A DNA stretch of 58,414 bases, taken from the IMG/VR virus record IMGVR_UViG_3300008954_000062, positions 1 through 58,414 of that record; one strand, given 5' to 3'. The DNA is from a virus. Positions 1 through 9,701 of this stretch are shown piece after piece. Every line of letters begins with the position of its first letter. Within the stretch, counting starts at the first letter, position 1. A program made the position numbers and the translations under genes. Below the pieces are notes generated by a model. It made no database searches, was not told the origin of the DNA, and worked only from the letters and a program-made list of their open reading frames with translations.

Positions 1-789
1 CTAACCAAGAATGGATCATCAGCTGCAGCAGCTGATGAATGCGGTGAGATAAGCTTTTATGGCGAAGACTCTGACGGTAATGCTACTGAGTTTGGCAATA
101 TTCAATGTATTCAGATAGATGAGACAGCAGGCTCTGAAGAAGGAGCTCTTGTTTTTTCTGTCGCAGAGTATGATGGCACACTTACTGAAGGGATGAGAAT
201 ATTGGGTCATTCAGCTGGTGCTAGAACTCAAGTATTGATTGGCCGGTCAACTTCATCATTTTCCACCCTGTTTGACTGCTATGCTAACTTGTCTGGATAT
301 GCAGGATCTTTTTACAATGATGGCGACTCTAGTGACCGAAAGGGTATTTACATCGTATGCGGCCCCGACACCCCGGCTTCTCAAGGTGATTGCGTATACA
401 TAGGCTTCGCCGACGGCAACTCAACAGCCGCGGGAGGAATTCAATGTGGCTCAACAGTAGCAAACCCTGAATTCTTCAACGGATCAGATGCTAGAATTAA
501 AAACAATATTGCACCTACTAAAGTTATTGGCCTAGATGTAATTAATGGGCTTGAAATGAAGGAATTTCGATGGGATCCTGATTTTTGCTCATACTCTGGG
601 TTAAATAGAATTGGTTTTATTGCTCAAAATTGTGAAAACGTATATCCTGAAATGGTTTCTGAGCATGATCATAATTTGTATGACTTCGACATCAAGACAG
701 TTGCAAAAGGAGAACTAATTCCAGTTCTAGTTAAAGCAATTCAGGAATTAAGCAATAAGATTGATTACATAGAGTCACAATTATCATGA
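1..789 (+). CDS. Tail fibre C-terminal part with S74 intramolecular chaperone (5' truncated)
   Basis: The reading frame is open from the first base of the window, so the N-terminus lies upstream; the visible part is about 262 residues. The last 100 or so residues match the Peptidase_S74 intramolecular chaperone family: the motif SDARIKNNI begins near visible residue 162, followed by an FRWD segment, GFIAQNCENVYPEMV, and a C-terminal helix ending in IQELSNKIDYIESQ. In this family the domain helps the fibre trimer fold and is then released by self-cleavage at the Ser before DxR, using the nearby Lys. Both residues are present. The part before it is Gly/Ser/Asp-rich and beta-like, as in fibre shafts. 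It lies directly upstream of other virion genes, which fits a receptor-binding fibre or spike. The receptor and the fibre's position on the virion cannot be told. Confidence 0.85.
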   Translation, partial: LTKNGSSAAAADECGEISFYGEDSDGNATEFGNIQCIQIDETAGSEEGALVFSVAEYDGTLTEGMRILGHSAGARTQVLIGRSTSSFSTLFDCYANLSGYAGSFYNDGDSSDRKGIYIVCGPDTPASQGDCVYIGFADGNSTAAGGIQCGSTVANPEFFNGSDARIKNNIAPTKVIGLDVINGLEMKEFRWDPDFCSYSGLNRIGFIAQNCENVYPEMVSEHDHNLYDFDIKTVAKGELIPVLVKAIQELSNKIDYIESQLS

Positions 790-823
790 TCGATGAAAGT
801 TTGCTTAGGGATAGTTAGATTAC

Positions 824-1816
824 ATGGCAGGAATTCTTAACAATAAACAACGTGTATTCGACTTTATCTTTACAGATCAAGGAAAAGAACAGCTAGTCAA
901 CAATTCACTGGAAATAAAGTATGCATCTTTTACAGATAGGCATACCTTCTATGAGACTTCAGGTTCAGATCGAGTAGCTACTGATGCTTCAAATAGAATA
1001 ATGTTTGAAGCAGTGTCTAGAGCTAGTGACTTAATAGTAGTAGAGTACGATCCACTAGGGAAAGTCAAGCCATTCAAAGCCGGCGACTTTTCATATGGCG
1101 GAATGTCTGTCCTCACATCTTCTGTTGACTTAGAAAGCAGCGGTACTATAGTCACACAACTCACAGGCGCAGCAATCCTCGAGTCAGCAGACAGTCTTAT
1201 TCATGCCATATCAAATAATTTCAGAGATCAGCAGCTATTAGGTACGCTTGACTCAACATCTTCAACAGAGGGTTTTGAAGTTGACAAGACTAGTCACACG
1301 TTTACTGTTGACGACACAAAACCCCACCCACACGGATCCCTAGCAGACACTGATACACTAGGTACTAATGCAAATAGAAATATCAACGTAGCATCAGTAA
1401 ACGCAATTGAGAGCTTATTTCACGATAGAAGATTGGCACACTTGCCCAATTTTAAATATTTACCGCCAGTAAATCCAATCCAACCCGGGAGTACTTCACC
1501 ACCTCCCCTGGGGTCATATGTAAATCTTAATCAATCGTCTATAATGACTATCCAAGATTTAGAAGCAAATTTGGATAGTAAAGAATACGTTGATATTGAC
1601 TTTATTGAGACATCAAGAGATAACAATATTATCGTTCAGCCGTTTGAGTTTAGATCAGACACAGGATTTAGCAAGCTAGCAATAATCGACTACGGAGAAT
1701 TTGAAGATGAAGATCCTTCTTCTTTCGGTAAAAGAGTCTTTTTTGTAGGCAAGCTATTAGTAGATGATTTCGGGCAACAAACATTTGTCAATGTCTTTAC
1801 AGTGGTGTTCGACTAA
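824..1816 (+). CDS. Putative virion protein with TxxGxExL N-terminal module
   Basis: This 330-residue protein is not recognised by name. Its first 45 residues (FDFIFTDQGKEQL, then a short spacer and a Y/F-rich strand) resemble the start of the 234-residue protein at 11701 (VDAVLTEKGREIL). This module occurs in uncharacterised structural proteins of marine T4-like phages, as far as I know. The remainder is mixed beta-type sequence with a Pro-rich stretch near residues 205-235. The start has only a weak ribosome binding site (AGGG about 14 nt upstream). The stop codon overlaps the next ATG by one base, suggesting translational coupling with the 1199-residue protein. Its place in the tail or baseplate block suggests a baseplate or fibre-attachment part, but this is inferred from context only. 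Confidence 0.6.
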   Translation: MAGILNNKQRVFDFIFTDQGKEQLVNNSLEIKYASFTDRHTFYETSGSDRVATDASNRIMFEAVSRASDLIVVEYDPLGKVKPFKAGDFSYGGMSVLTSSVDLESSGTIVTQLTGAAILESADSLIHAISNNFRDQQLLGTLDSTSSTEGFEVDKTSHTFTVDDTKPHPHGSLADTDTLGTNANRNINVASVNAIESLFHDRRLAHLPNFKYLPPVNPIQPGSTSPPPLGSYVNLNQSSIMTIQDLEANLDSKEYVDIDFIETSRDNNIIVQPFEFRSDTGFSKLAIIDYGEFEDEDPSSFGKRVFFVGKLLVDDFGQQTFVNVFTVVFD

Positions 1817-4800
1817 TGAAAGTATTACAGCAAGTATCAACTTCGACAACACTACAACAAGGTGCAGCTAATATAACTAGCGGCAAAAGTAGCAAAACGT
1901 CTACAGCTGCTTCTATTTCATCTTTAGCATCATCACCAGGTGTAACAGGTATATCAGTTTCGCAAGGTATCTCAGCTGCTTCAGCAGTCTCTAGCGTATC
2001 TAGTTTAGCCACACTGGGAACCACAAGAATGATTCCGATAACAGATCCATCAATTTCGTTTAGTGATGTATTCGAAATTGATTCTGACCGAGGTTTATCT
2101 TTACTGGTTGATTTATTACCGGGACAATATGTCGATGATCAAAACTTGGGTGTTTTGTCCACAGAGGGTGATTTTACTTATCAGCTTAGATTCTTCATTG
2201 ATAAAACAGCAGCAATATCAAATTCTGTAACAAAAGTAGTGTTCAAGTTTTTCGAAGATCCGACAGGTACAGCCACTTCAAGAGAAACTAGTGGGCTAAG
2301 AAATACTAATTTGAACGATGCACTGAGCTCTGTGTCTATGATAAAAGGAAGGACAGCAGCATATAGTTCTGCAGTTTCAGCGCTTAGTACTTCTCCAGTT
2401 GTGTCATCTGTTAGCACAATATCACCCGCCACTAGTATCGCAACGTCTGTTGCATCTGTATCGCTAACATCTCATCAATTAGAATTGATTAGTTCAACCT
2501 CAGCAACTGGTTATTTTAAAGAAGTGTCTGTTGATTTGTCCTCCTATCTTGGCATTGATGAAATACCATCTGTTACAGAATTAGCAGGGGGTGTCTTAGC
2601 GTCTATTCCAATTACATATACATTTGGTGTAAGTACAGCAGCAACACCGACAGCTGTTTCTGAAAAAATAACAAAGGGCTCACATACTACTATAACATCT
2701 CAAATTGATCTAAAGCCAAAAGCTTTATCTGTCAATCCATTCAATAATGCAGGATTAGAAAATGGAAATGGATTGACAACATCAACTACATCTGTTACTA
2801 ATAGAATGTCATCTAACGCCGGCGTCACTGCAGTGCAAAATTCTTTAATTGATCCAGCTGCACTTGGTCAATTATCATTTTCAGGAGCAACAATAAGTAG
2901 TGCGATGGGAACTTCCATCCCCGGCCTCGGTAGTATGGGTGCTTCTTCATTTTCTATGGGTAACGTTACATCGACAGGAATAAACAGTGTAGCAACAATG
3001 CAATCATTGCCAAACCCAGTAGCATTTGGCGTGTCATCTCCGATTAGTAATTTGAACAGTAATCTTGGATCGTTATCTATAGGAAATGATGACAATAAAA
3101 CAGTATTGAATTCAACTGCTATGAGTAATTTCTCTCAGGATTTATTTTCTAATCCTATAACTGATCTAAGCGCGCCAATAGACTCTATCTCGACATTGTC
3201 GTTACCTGCCAGCATAGCATCAGTAAGCATAGGCGAAATACAGTCTGAATTAATTGAGATAATACAAAACGTTTCATTTGGCATAGATTTCTTAGCACAA
3301 AGAGAGAAATTTTATGTTGTTGTTGAATTGATGGGCGACAACGGTGCAACACCGATTGCAACAAAAGAATTCTCCGTTCTTCACAGAGACATGTTGATCG
3401 AATTTTTATATCCCAGTATACCCCCTGCTGTTTCTTGTACTCTGAGTTTAGGTGATGTCAACAACATAATGATAACTCAACGAGATCCGATTGGAACACA
3501 CGTAAGAATAGAAAGGAAGATAGTCGACCCAGACAACATGGACAACGGATTTCAAGTTATTGAAGACAAGATTTTAGTGTCACCCTCTATGGGAAGCATA
3601 ATATATACTGACAGAGACGCGAATTGTTATAATCCCAAGTCTGCAATTTATCGAGTTACGCCTATAGGCCCTACTGGAGGTGAGGGAACAACGTTTGGCT
3701 GGACAGTTGTCAACGGAGTTCCTGTGCCCGAACCTGTAAAAAAGAGTGATAGTAAATATAGTGTAGTACTCAGTGCTGAGAATTCGGGTGACGGAATAAA
3801 GATTGAATTGTCGAATATTTCTGAAGCAATTCAGTCTATTACGTTGCTCAAAAAATGCTATTCTCTACGTGGTTTTCCTTCTCATTCTGAATATACACGA
3901 ATTCCAATTCAGGGAAAGACAGTCTATAATTTGCCAGAGGGTAAAAAATCAGTAACTGTATTCGACAAGTCAGTTGTATCCAATTACGAGTACTTGTATC
4001 AGTGTGAAGTACACCCACGAGGCTTTGCAAGTTCTGAAGTTGCCAACGGTTACGCGCTCAAGGAGTATATAGCACCCGTGAGAGATAATGCTGCTGCGTC
4101 TATAGACGGATTTACATATGATAAAACAATTGGCGGTATAAAGTACAATTTGTCATCAACGCCTTCTGAACAATCATATCAAAGCATTCAAAATCTACTC
4201 AAGTTAGCAAATGTTGCTGAATCGTTCATTGAAGATCTTAACGAAAATAGGTCTAGACTTGACGAGATGATAATGTTCCATGTTTCCAGATTCAATCTAA
4301 GCTCCGGAAAGAAATATTCGTACGGGATTTACCCACCGGGAAAATTTGAAGACAGTGCTAAAGTTCAAGGAGCGAAAAATATTCCAGCTTTAGAGCCGGG
4401 AGTAACTTATCGATATGTCAATGAATTGATGCTGACGCCCCCCGAAATACTATTCAAAGACGCTGTGACCAAGATATCTACTCAGGGTCTAGTAGAGACA
4501 ACAACATCAGTTTTGTCAGAGAAATTTTATAGCTCTTTGCTTGGCGATAGGCGTATGCCAAGTCAAAGAGAACTGAACGATCGATCATCATCATCAGAAA
4601 AGCAGATATATCGAGGCAGAACAGGGATTGAGCTATCTCAAGAATACACAATCCCAGCAATACCTCCAGAGATATTATCAATAAGCGCTAGAAAGTCTTG
4701 TCTTGGGATTAATAATGTAACTTTCACATGCTCAGGAGATATTTCTAGAGTTGATCATTTTCTTGTTTGCTGCAGATATATGGGTACAACGAGTGTGCTA

Positions 4801-5415
4801 GGATCAGTAACACCCGGTCAGTCTAAGGGGTCAACATACACATTTAGAGATTTACAATTGTCCCGTGAGTTGGGTGACATAGAGTACTTTATTATTCTTG
4901 TAAATAATAATTATACCAAAACGTACAATCCAACAAAGTCAGCAACTCTGTCACAATCGTCTGATGTTCCAAGCATATTGTTGAGCTTAAAACATGCACC
5001 CAAGAATTCAATGCCGGATAATATTGTAGGTGTTGGAGGTTCGAAAGCCGGCTCACACAAAGCTGCTAGACTGTCAAGTAAGAATTCTAAGAGCGTTATA
5101 CCAGGTGGTAGATCTACCAAGACAGGCAAATTTACAATTATGCGAGATGCTTCCGGAGTCTCACAAGCAGCATTAGTATCACAGAAAAGCGTCCAAGGTG
5201 CAGCTAGGGTAGGATCTACGTCTACAAAAAGAAGATCATCATCTGCTTCAAGTAGCAAACCAAAGAAAGCAACTGCATCACAGATCAAATCTTTGTCAGT
5301 AGATGAATCTACAGCTAGGTTACAAGGTACATCAAGTTCATCTAGGGCTAAGTCTACACAAAGCTCAACAAAAAGATCATCTCGTAGGTCTAGCGGAAAA
5401 GGAAGGAACAGGTAA
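1816..5415 (+). CDS. Large putative virion protein with Ser/Lys/Arg-rich basic C-terminus
   Basis: This 1199-residue protein is not recognised. Three zones are visible. The first ~70 residues are a Ser/Thr/Ala-rich low-complexity stretch. The centre (about 530-1080) is beta-rich and includes segments that look like immunoglobulin or fibronectin-type strands. The last ~90 residues are rich in Ser, Lys and Arg (for example STKRSSRRSSGKGRNR at the very end) and would be strongly basic and disordered. No signal peptide or membrane segment is evident. The start codon overlaps the preceding stop (taATG), and its own stop overlaps the next start in the same way, so three genes form a coupled set. 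The position argues for a baseplate, tail-fibre or tail-tip component. The basic tail is unusual for such a protein and might bind DNA or an acidic partner. Confidence 0.6.
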   Translation: MKVLQQVSTSTTLQQGAANITSGKSSKTSTAASISSLASSPGVTGISVSQGISAASAVSSVSSLATLGTTRMIPITDPSISFSDVFEIDSDRGLSLLVDLLPGQYVDDQNLGVLSTEGDFTYQLRFFIDKTAAISNSVTKVVFKFFEDPTGTATSRETSGLRNTNLNDALSSVSMIKGRTAAYSSAVSALSTSPVVSSVSTISPATSIATSVASVSLTSHQLELISSTSATGYFKEVSVDLSSYLGIDEIPSVTELAGGVLASIPITYTFGVSTAATPTAVSEKITKGSHTTITSQIDLKPKALSVNPFNNAGLENGNGLTTSTTSVTNRMSSNAGVTAVQNSLIDPAALGQLSFSGATISSAMGTSIPGLGSMGASSFSMGNVTSTGINSVATMQSLPNPVAFGVSSPISNLNSNLGSLSIGNDDNKTVLNSTAMSNFSQDLFSNPITDLSAPIDSISTLSLPASIASVSIGEIQSELIEIIQNVSFGIDFLAQREKFYVVVELMGDNGATPIATKEFSVLHRDMLIEFLYPSIPPAVSCTLSLGDVNNIMITQRDPIGTHVRIERKIVDPDNMDNGFQVIEDKILVSPSMGSIIYTDRDANCYNPKSAIYRVTPIGPTGGEGTTFGWTVVNGVPVPEPVKKSDSKYSVVLSAENSGDGIKIELSNISEAIQSITLLKKCYSLRGFPSHSEYTRIPIQGKTVYNLPEGKKSVTVFDKSVVSNYEYLYQCEVHPRGFASSEVANGYALKEYIAPVRDNAAASIDGFTYDKTIGGIKYNLSSTPSEQSYQSIQNLLKLANVAESFIEDLNENRSRLDEMIMFHVSRFNLSSGKKYSYGIYPPGKFEDSAKVQGAKNIPALEPGVTYRYVNELMLTPPEILFKDAVTKISTQGLVETTTSVLSEKFYSSLLGDRRMPSQRELNDRSSSSEKQIYRGRTGIELSQEYTIPAIPPEILSISARKSCLGINNVTFTCSGDISRVDHFLVCCRYMGTTSVLGSVTPGQSKGSTYTFRDLQLSRELGDIEYFIILVNNNYTKTYNPTKSATLSQSSDVPSILLSLKHAPKNSMPDNIVGVGGSKAGSHKAARLSSKNSKSVIPGGRSTKTGKFTIMRDASGVSQAALVSQKSVQGAARVGSTSTKRRSSSASSSKPKKATASQIKSLSVDESTARLQGTSSSSRAKSTQSSTKRSSRRSSGKGRNR

Positions 5416-8400
5416 TGGCATTGACAACGCTGGGCGGTACTACAAGCACTACCAGAGACACTGGAGTAGCTACTAGTTCATCATCACAAACATCTAGCAA
5501 GAGTGGAACAGTTTCAGCTGATATAACTAATTTGCTCGAGACTGGTGCTAGTTATGATGATCTGATGTCGGTAAATCTGGCTATAATTGCTGATGCGATA
5601 ACAGAAGAAGAAGAACCCGCGGGCGTTATAGATGCACTAGAATTGGGTGTAGTTTCTCTAGAAACAGTTGCAGAGCCTACATCACAAAAAACTAGAGTAA
5701 CTGTCAATAACTCATTCTCTTTGAGTGAAGTGACGGGATTTCTATCTGATATAAACACAGATGGCACTCGACCTAAAGTAATACTATCAATTGATGCAGC
5801 AGATTTTGCAGTATTTGATACACATAATTTATTGCAAGCACGCCGTCTAGTCAGGTATATGCGCACTTCTAACTTAGATGCACTAACAGACTCTGCAATG
5901 AGTGTTGATCCAGATGGAATTATGACTGCACTGGCAGAGAATGTTGCTGTGATAGACGAGGAATTGGTCGATCAATTTGCAGCAATACAGTATGCTAGAA
6001 AGACTATGAACACAGCAGCTGATGCAATAGATTTAAAATTCTCAGAAGTAGCAATAATGGATCTAGCTGCTTCAAATTCATCAGATCTACTAACTGATTC
6101 TGAAGCATCTGGATTTATACCGCCAGCATCATTTGAGGGCTTTCTCAAGTCAATGGTAGGGATTACAGGCTATGATCCTGGAGAAACATCAAATACTAAA
6201 ATGATTGCAATTGCATGTAATGACATTGTGAGGTCAATATATACACTCGGCCCTGGCGCAGACGCTGGCCCTAGTCGAGGAGGTCAATCAACAACTGAGG
6301 GATACGTTTCATTCGGAGTAACAGAAGCATCTTCTGGCCTCCCGGAATCTTCAACATATCATAATAGTCGAAAAGAAGATCTATTTTCACCCGGACTTCA
6401 TAACTTAAGTGCGCTAAGATTTCGTAAGTCACTGTATTCTCCAGTTTGGGCTGGTGATATTTCACTTATTGATCAGCTCTCAACTGATTCTTTGAGTGAC
6501 AGAGCAGTAGCAATTGCAACAACGTTGTCAAACATACTGATAACATCGGCAGGAATAGGTCGTTTAAGCGGTACTGAAATGGGCTCGAGATTCTCAGTTA
6601 CAGATGGTTATGGGGGTTTAGAAAAAGCTTTTGGTGCCCTTCCAATGACAGTCACAGATAATATACTCAATATGTCATTTGAAGAAGGCTCTATTCTCGA
6701 CTCAGTTGTCATTGGCGAAGAATTGGGAGACACAGAGTTAAGAATTCTACCATTTGAGTCAGGACACTACCCGAATCAAACATCGCCACCAGTTGTCTCG
6801 GGTCGTGACTATTTTACAGAGCTTCCAATACGTTATCCGACTGCTGGAAGAACTAACAATTTTTCTGAATTTGCTAGCAGTTTTTCATCGATAGTTTCAG
6901 ATTCGGGTGATTACTTAGAAGAATTGTATGCAGTATCTGAGGACACTAACTTATCACCCGACAAGATATTAGCTGCTGTTTTGCAAGAATTTGCAACGTA
7001 TCTTCAAAAACTATCTATATCGTCTAGTAGTTTTGACTATAATGAAATGACTGCTCTTTCATGCAAAGTATATAGTGAGGCGCGCGCTCATGACGGCGTA
7101 GCAAGATATGACGCATATTCAGATTCAGAAATGCCGTCTGCAATCTCATCAGGGTATGCGGGTATAGATTCATTTTATGGTGAAGCTACACTGTCAAGTA
7201 TGCTTTCTGGACAATACACAACTAGCACATCCGGCGCCAGTGTGCGTGGTTTGACGATGATTCAAATGCTAGCACGTCAATCATACTTGATGTCTTACGA
7301 ATATGATCAATTATTATCTGATACTGAAAAGTCGGTAATACCCACATCAAGTAATCTAGATGTTTTTGCTGATGATGTATATGCATCAGATTCTTTGTCA
7401 ACATCTGTCAAAAACTATAGAATTGCCCTAGAAAAACATTATAATTCGGGAGGATCTTCATCAGTTACAGCAGACGGAATTCTAGACGAAACAATAAGTA
7501 TATCACCCTCTATACTGTCGCAAGCTGAGTCTTTAATACTCTTTAGAGACATGACAAATAATAGGCGAGGTAACTTATCAAAAACAAGCTACATAGAAGA
7601 AGACGGTTGGAACATTGATAATAGTACAGATCCTCTATCACTATACAATGGTGACGGATTTGGTGTAATTACTGATTCACCTGACGACTCTTTAGTATAC
7701 TCATCTGTTAGATTCACTAGATCGTTGCAAAAAGCCGCGATGGAATTGTCGAAACGTAACGGCGCCGACGAAACATCGTATCTAGATTCAAATGGATTGA
7801 CTAACTTTGGAAATGTCAGTGATAATCAAATTATGTTTCTGGTTACAGATTTATATTCAACACTAGCCAAGATGTTATTTTCGATAAAGGCTGCATGGTG
7901 CAGTAGTGAATATCAAATAGATACAACAGAAACTACAGAGGCACAAAATGTAGCACTTGAGGTGAAATTTGGTGGTGTTAGCGGAACATCTGATGTAACT
8001 CTCAAATCCGGAGTTGCTATGCTTGATTGGGACCATGACATGCACCAAAAGATGTCATCAACACTTGCAGCTTTAGTAAGTTCAATACAGACAGGGTCAA
8101 AATTAACTGACTTGTTCACATCAACAGGAGAAGAATCATCGATAGCAGGGGTGTCTAAGACATCTGTTATTTCTTTAGAGGGTACAACTCCTGACATGCT
8201 GATAAACATGCTGGAGCGATCAAAATTAACACGACGACATGTAAAGTATTGTGCCAGCCTACTAAAATCTGTTGCAGACAACTTAACTAATTCTTCGTCC
8301 AATGCACTAGATCTAGTTGATTTTCTATCAAACCCCAGTACAAACAGTCTAGAATCCTCAGGCATGTCAGATTCTTCTGTGGACTTTTTAGCAAAAATAT

Positions 8401-9689
8401 ATACTGCAGCAGCCAAACAACCCGGTGGTAATGAATATCAAACATTTAGACACTTGACATCTCAGCAACTATCGCTTAAGTTAGTTGACAAAGAAAGGAT
8501 GACGTCTGAAGACGGCAGATCATCTTACACAATGAAGTCAGCCACTATGTGCAAAGCAGAAAGAGTTGCTGTAGACTCACTAGTTGATAAGATTGCCGAA
8601 GAAGATGAAGAGTACGGTAACGGTTACATAATATCATCGATAGGCATGCCATCAGGAGCAATTGAATTACTTCGAAGACCTACTGGCTTTTCCGGTGAAG
8701 CATTATCATCTAACACGTCTACACAAATAAAAGTAACTAAGTCAACAGTTTCTGAGGTTTTCAAGACTCTTACGTACCCAAGTCAATCTGTGACATTTGA
8801 CTTTGAATTATTTTTGCTACCAGACTCTTTTGATAGCATAACTACCATAGTAGACACTGGAGAAGACACGACAACGTCTGCGTTGTGGGCTGATGTTGTC
8901 GATTCTGCAATACTCTATAGAGTAAGAGCTGGAGAAATAGTAGAATCTGGAAACTGGACATCTCTGGGTATATCTGTAGATGTTGCGGAAGCACATGTTC
9001 GAAGCCATGTCGTATCTCTACTATTTTTTGAAATATTTGGAATATCACTTTCAGAAGGCGATTTCTTTATCAATAGTATGTCATCAATATCAAAACCGGC
9101 TATAGATAAGGAAGCGTACGATACTTTAGAATCAGTGTTATCTGACACTAGTGTGGCATCATCAAGCGGACTAAACGCAAATTCTTTGCACAAACTTCTA
9201 CTGCCGGGAAAACATAACAATGATTTCTATTTTGCTATTTCTGATGGTACTCTAGACAACACAATTCATGGAAAGGACGTCACAGTTGATGTGGAGGGGA
9301 CACAAGTAGTCGTTACAACCCCACCGTCAGCAACACGAGAAGAACTTCGAAGAATTGTCTCACTGGGTCAAACAAATCTTTACGCCGGGAAAATTAAGAA
9401 TTCTAGAATAATGGCACCGTCTAGATTTGACAGAGTATTTAATTTTATGTTACCAAAAGTGTATAGTGACGGTGATCAGGTAAACAACATAGCTTCGTCA
9501 GGAACTAGCAACTTGCCTGGCGCGACAGTAGATCTACAGTCAGATATTCAGTCACTGCAAGATGCAGTAGTCAATTATGATGTAGATGACACCGGAACAA
9601 GCACAATTAATGTTGGTAACAATTCAATTGAAGTTAAAGAATTGGCTTATCACTTAGATACAATTTACTATTCAGTAGAAATGGTATAA
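5415..9689 (+). CDS. Very large putative virion protein of unknown function
   Basis: This 1424-residue protein is one of the longest in the window, and I cannot assign it to a family. It begins with a ~35-residue Ser/Thr-rich stretch (TTSTTRDTGVATSSSSQTSS), like the protein before it, then continues as a mainly alpha/beta sequence rich in Ser, Asp and Thr with few Cys and no membrane segments. It starts inside the previous stop codon and ends 12 nt before the next gene, so the set 824-11591 looks like one coupled transcription unit. By position it is probably a structural protein of the baseplate or tail periphery. Alternatives such as a fibre-assembly factor cannot be excluded. Confidence 0.55.
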   Translation: MALTTLGGTTSTTRDTGVATSSSSQTSSKSGTVSADITNLLETGASYDDLMSVNLAIIADAITEEEEPAGVIDALELGVVSLETVAEPTSQKTRVTVNNSFSLSEVTGFLSDINTDGTRPKVILSIDAADFAVFDTHNLLQARRLVRYMRTSNLDALTDSAMSVDPDGIMTALAENVAVIDEELVDQFAAIQYARKTMNTAADAIDLKFSEVAIMDLAASNSSDLLTDSEASGFIPPASFEGFLKSMVGITGYDPGETSNTKMIAIACNDIVRSIYTLGPGADAGPSRGGQSTTEGYVSFGVTEASSGLPESSTYHNSRKEDLFSPGLHNLSALRFRKSLYSPVWAGDISLIDQLSTDSLSDRAVAIATTLSNILITSAGIGRLSGTEMGSRFSVTDGYGGLEKAFGALPMTVTDNILNMSFEEGSILDSVVIGEELGDTELRILPFESGHYPNQTSPPVVSGRDYFTELPIRYPTAGRTNNFSEFASSFSSIVSDSGDYLEELYAVSEDTNLSPDKILAAVLQEFATYLQKLSISSSSFDYNEMTALSCKVYSEARAHDGVARYDAYSDSEMPSAISSGYAGIDSFYGEATLSSMLSGQYTTSTSGASVRGLTMIQMLARQSYLMSYEYDQLLSDTEKSVIPTSSNLDVFADDVYASDSLSTSVKNYRIALEKHYNSGGSSSVTADGILDETISISPSILSQAESLILFRDMTNNRRGNLSKTSYIEEDGWNIDNSTDPLSLYNGDGFGVITDSPDDSLVYSSVRFTRSLQKAAMELSKRNGADETSYLDSNGLTNFGNVSDNQIMFLVTDLYSTLAKMLFSIKAAWCSSEYQIDTTETTEAQNVALEVKFGGVSGTSDVTLKSGVAMLDWDHDMHQKMSSTLAALVSSIQTGSKLTDLFTSTGEESSIAGVSKTSVISLEGTTPDMLINMLERSKLTRRHVKYCASLLKSVADNLTNSSSNALDLVDFLSNPSTNSLESSGMSDSSVDFLAKIYTAAAKQPGGNEYQTFRHLTSQQLSLKLVDKERMTSEDGRSSYTMKSATMCKAERVAVDSLVDKIAEEDEEYGNGYIISSIGMPSGAIELLRRPTGFSGEALSSNTSTQIKVTKSTVSEVFKTLTYPSQSVTFDFELFLLPDSFDSITTIVDTGEDTTTSALWADVVDSAILYRVRAGEIVESGNWTSLGISVDVAEAHVRSHVVSLLFFEIFGISLSEGDFFINSMSSISKPAIDKEAYDTLESVLSDTSVASSSGLNANSLHKLLLPGKHNNDFYFAISDGTLDNTIHGKDVTVDVEGTQVVVTTPPSATREELRRIVSLGQTNLYAGKIKNSRIMAPSRFDRVFNFMLPKVYSDGDQVNNIASSGTSNLPGATVDLQSDIQSLQDAVVNYDVDDTGTSTINVGNNSIEVKELAYHLDTIYYSVEMV

Positions 9690-9701
9690 GGAGGAGGTAC
9701 A

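Noticed and set aside
4911-5288. 125-codon minus-strand frame in the 1199-codon gene
   Set aside because: It is a shadow of the Ser/Lys-rich tail coding, hydrophobic only because of codon complement.
7913-8416. 167-codon minus-strand frame inside the 1424-codon gene
   Set aside because: It lies wholly within a coupled + strand gene and has no recognisable domain.
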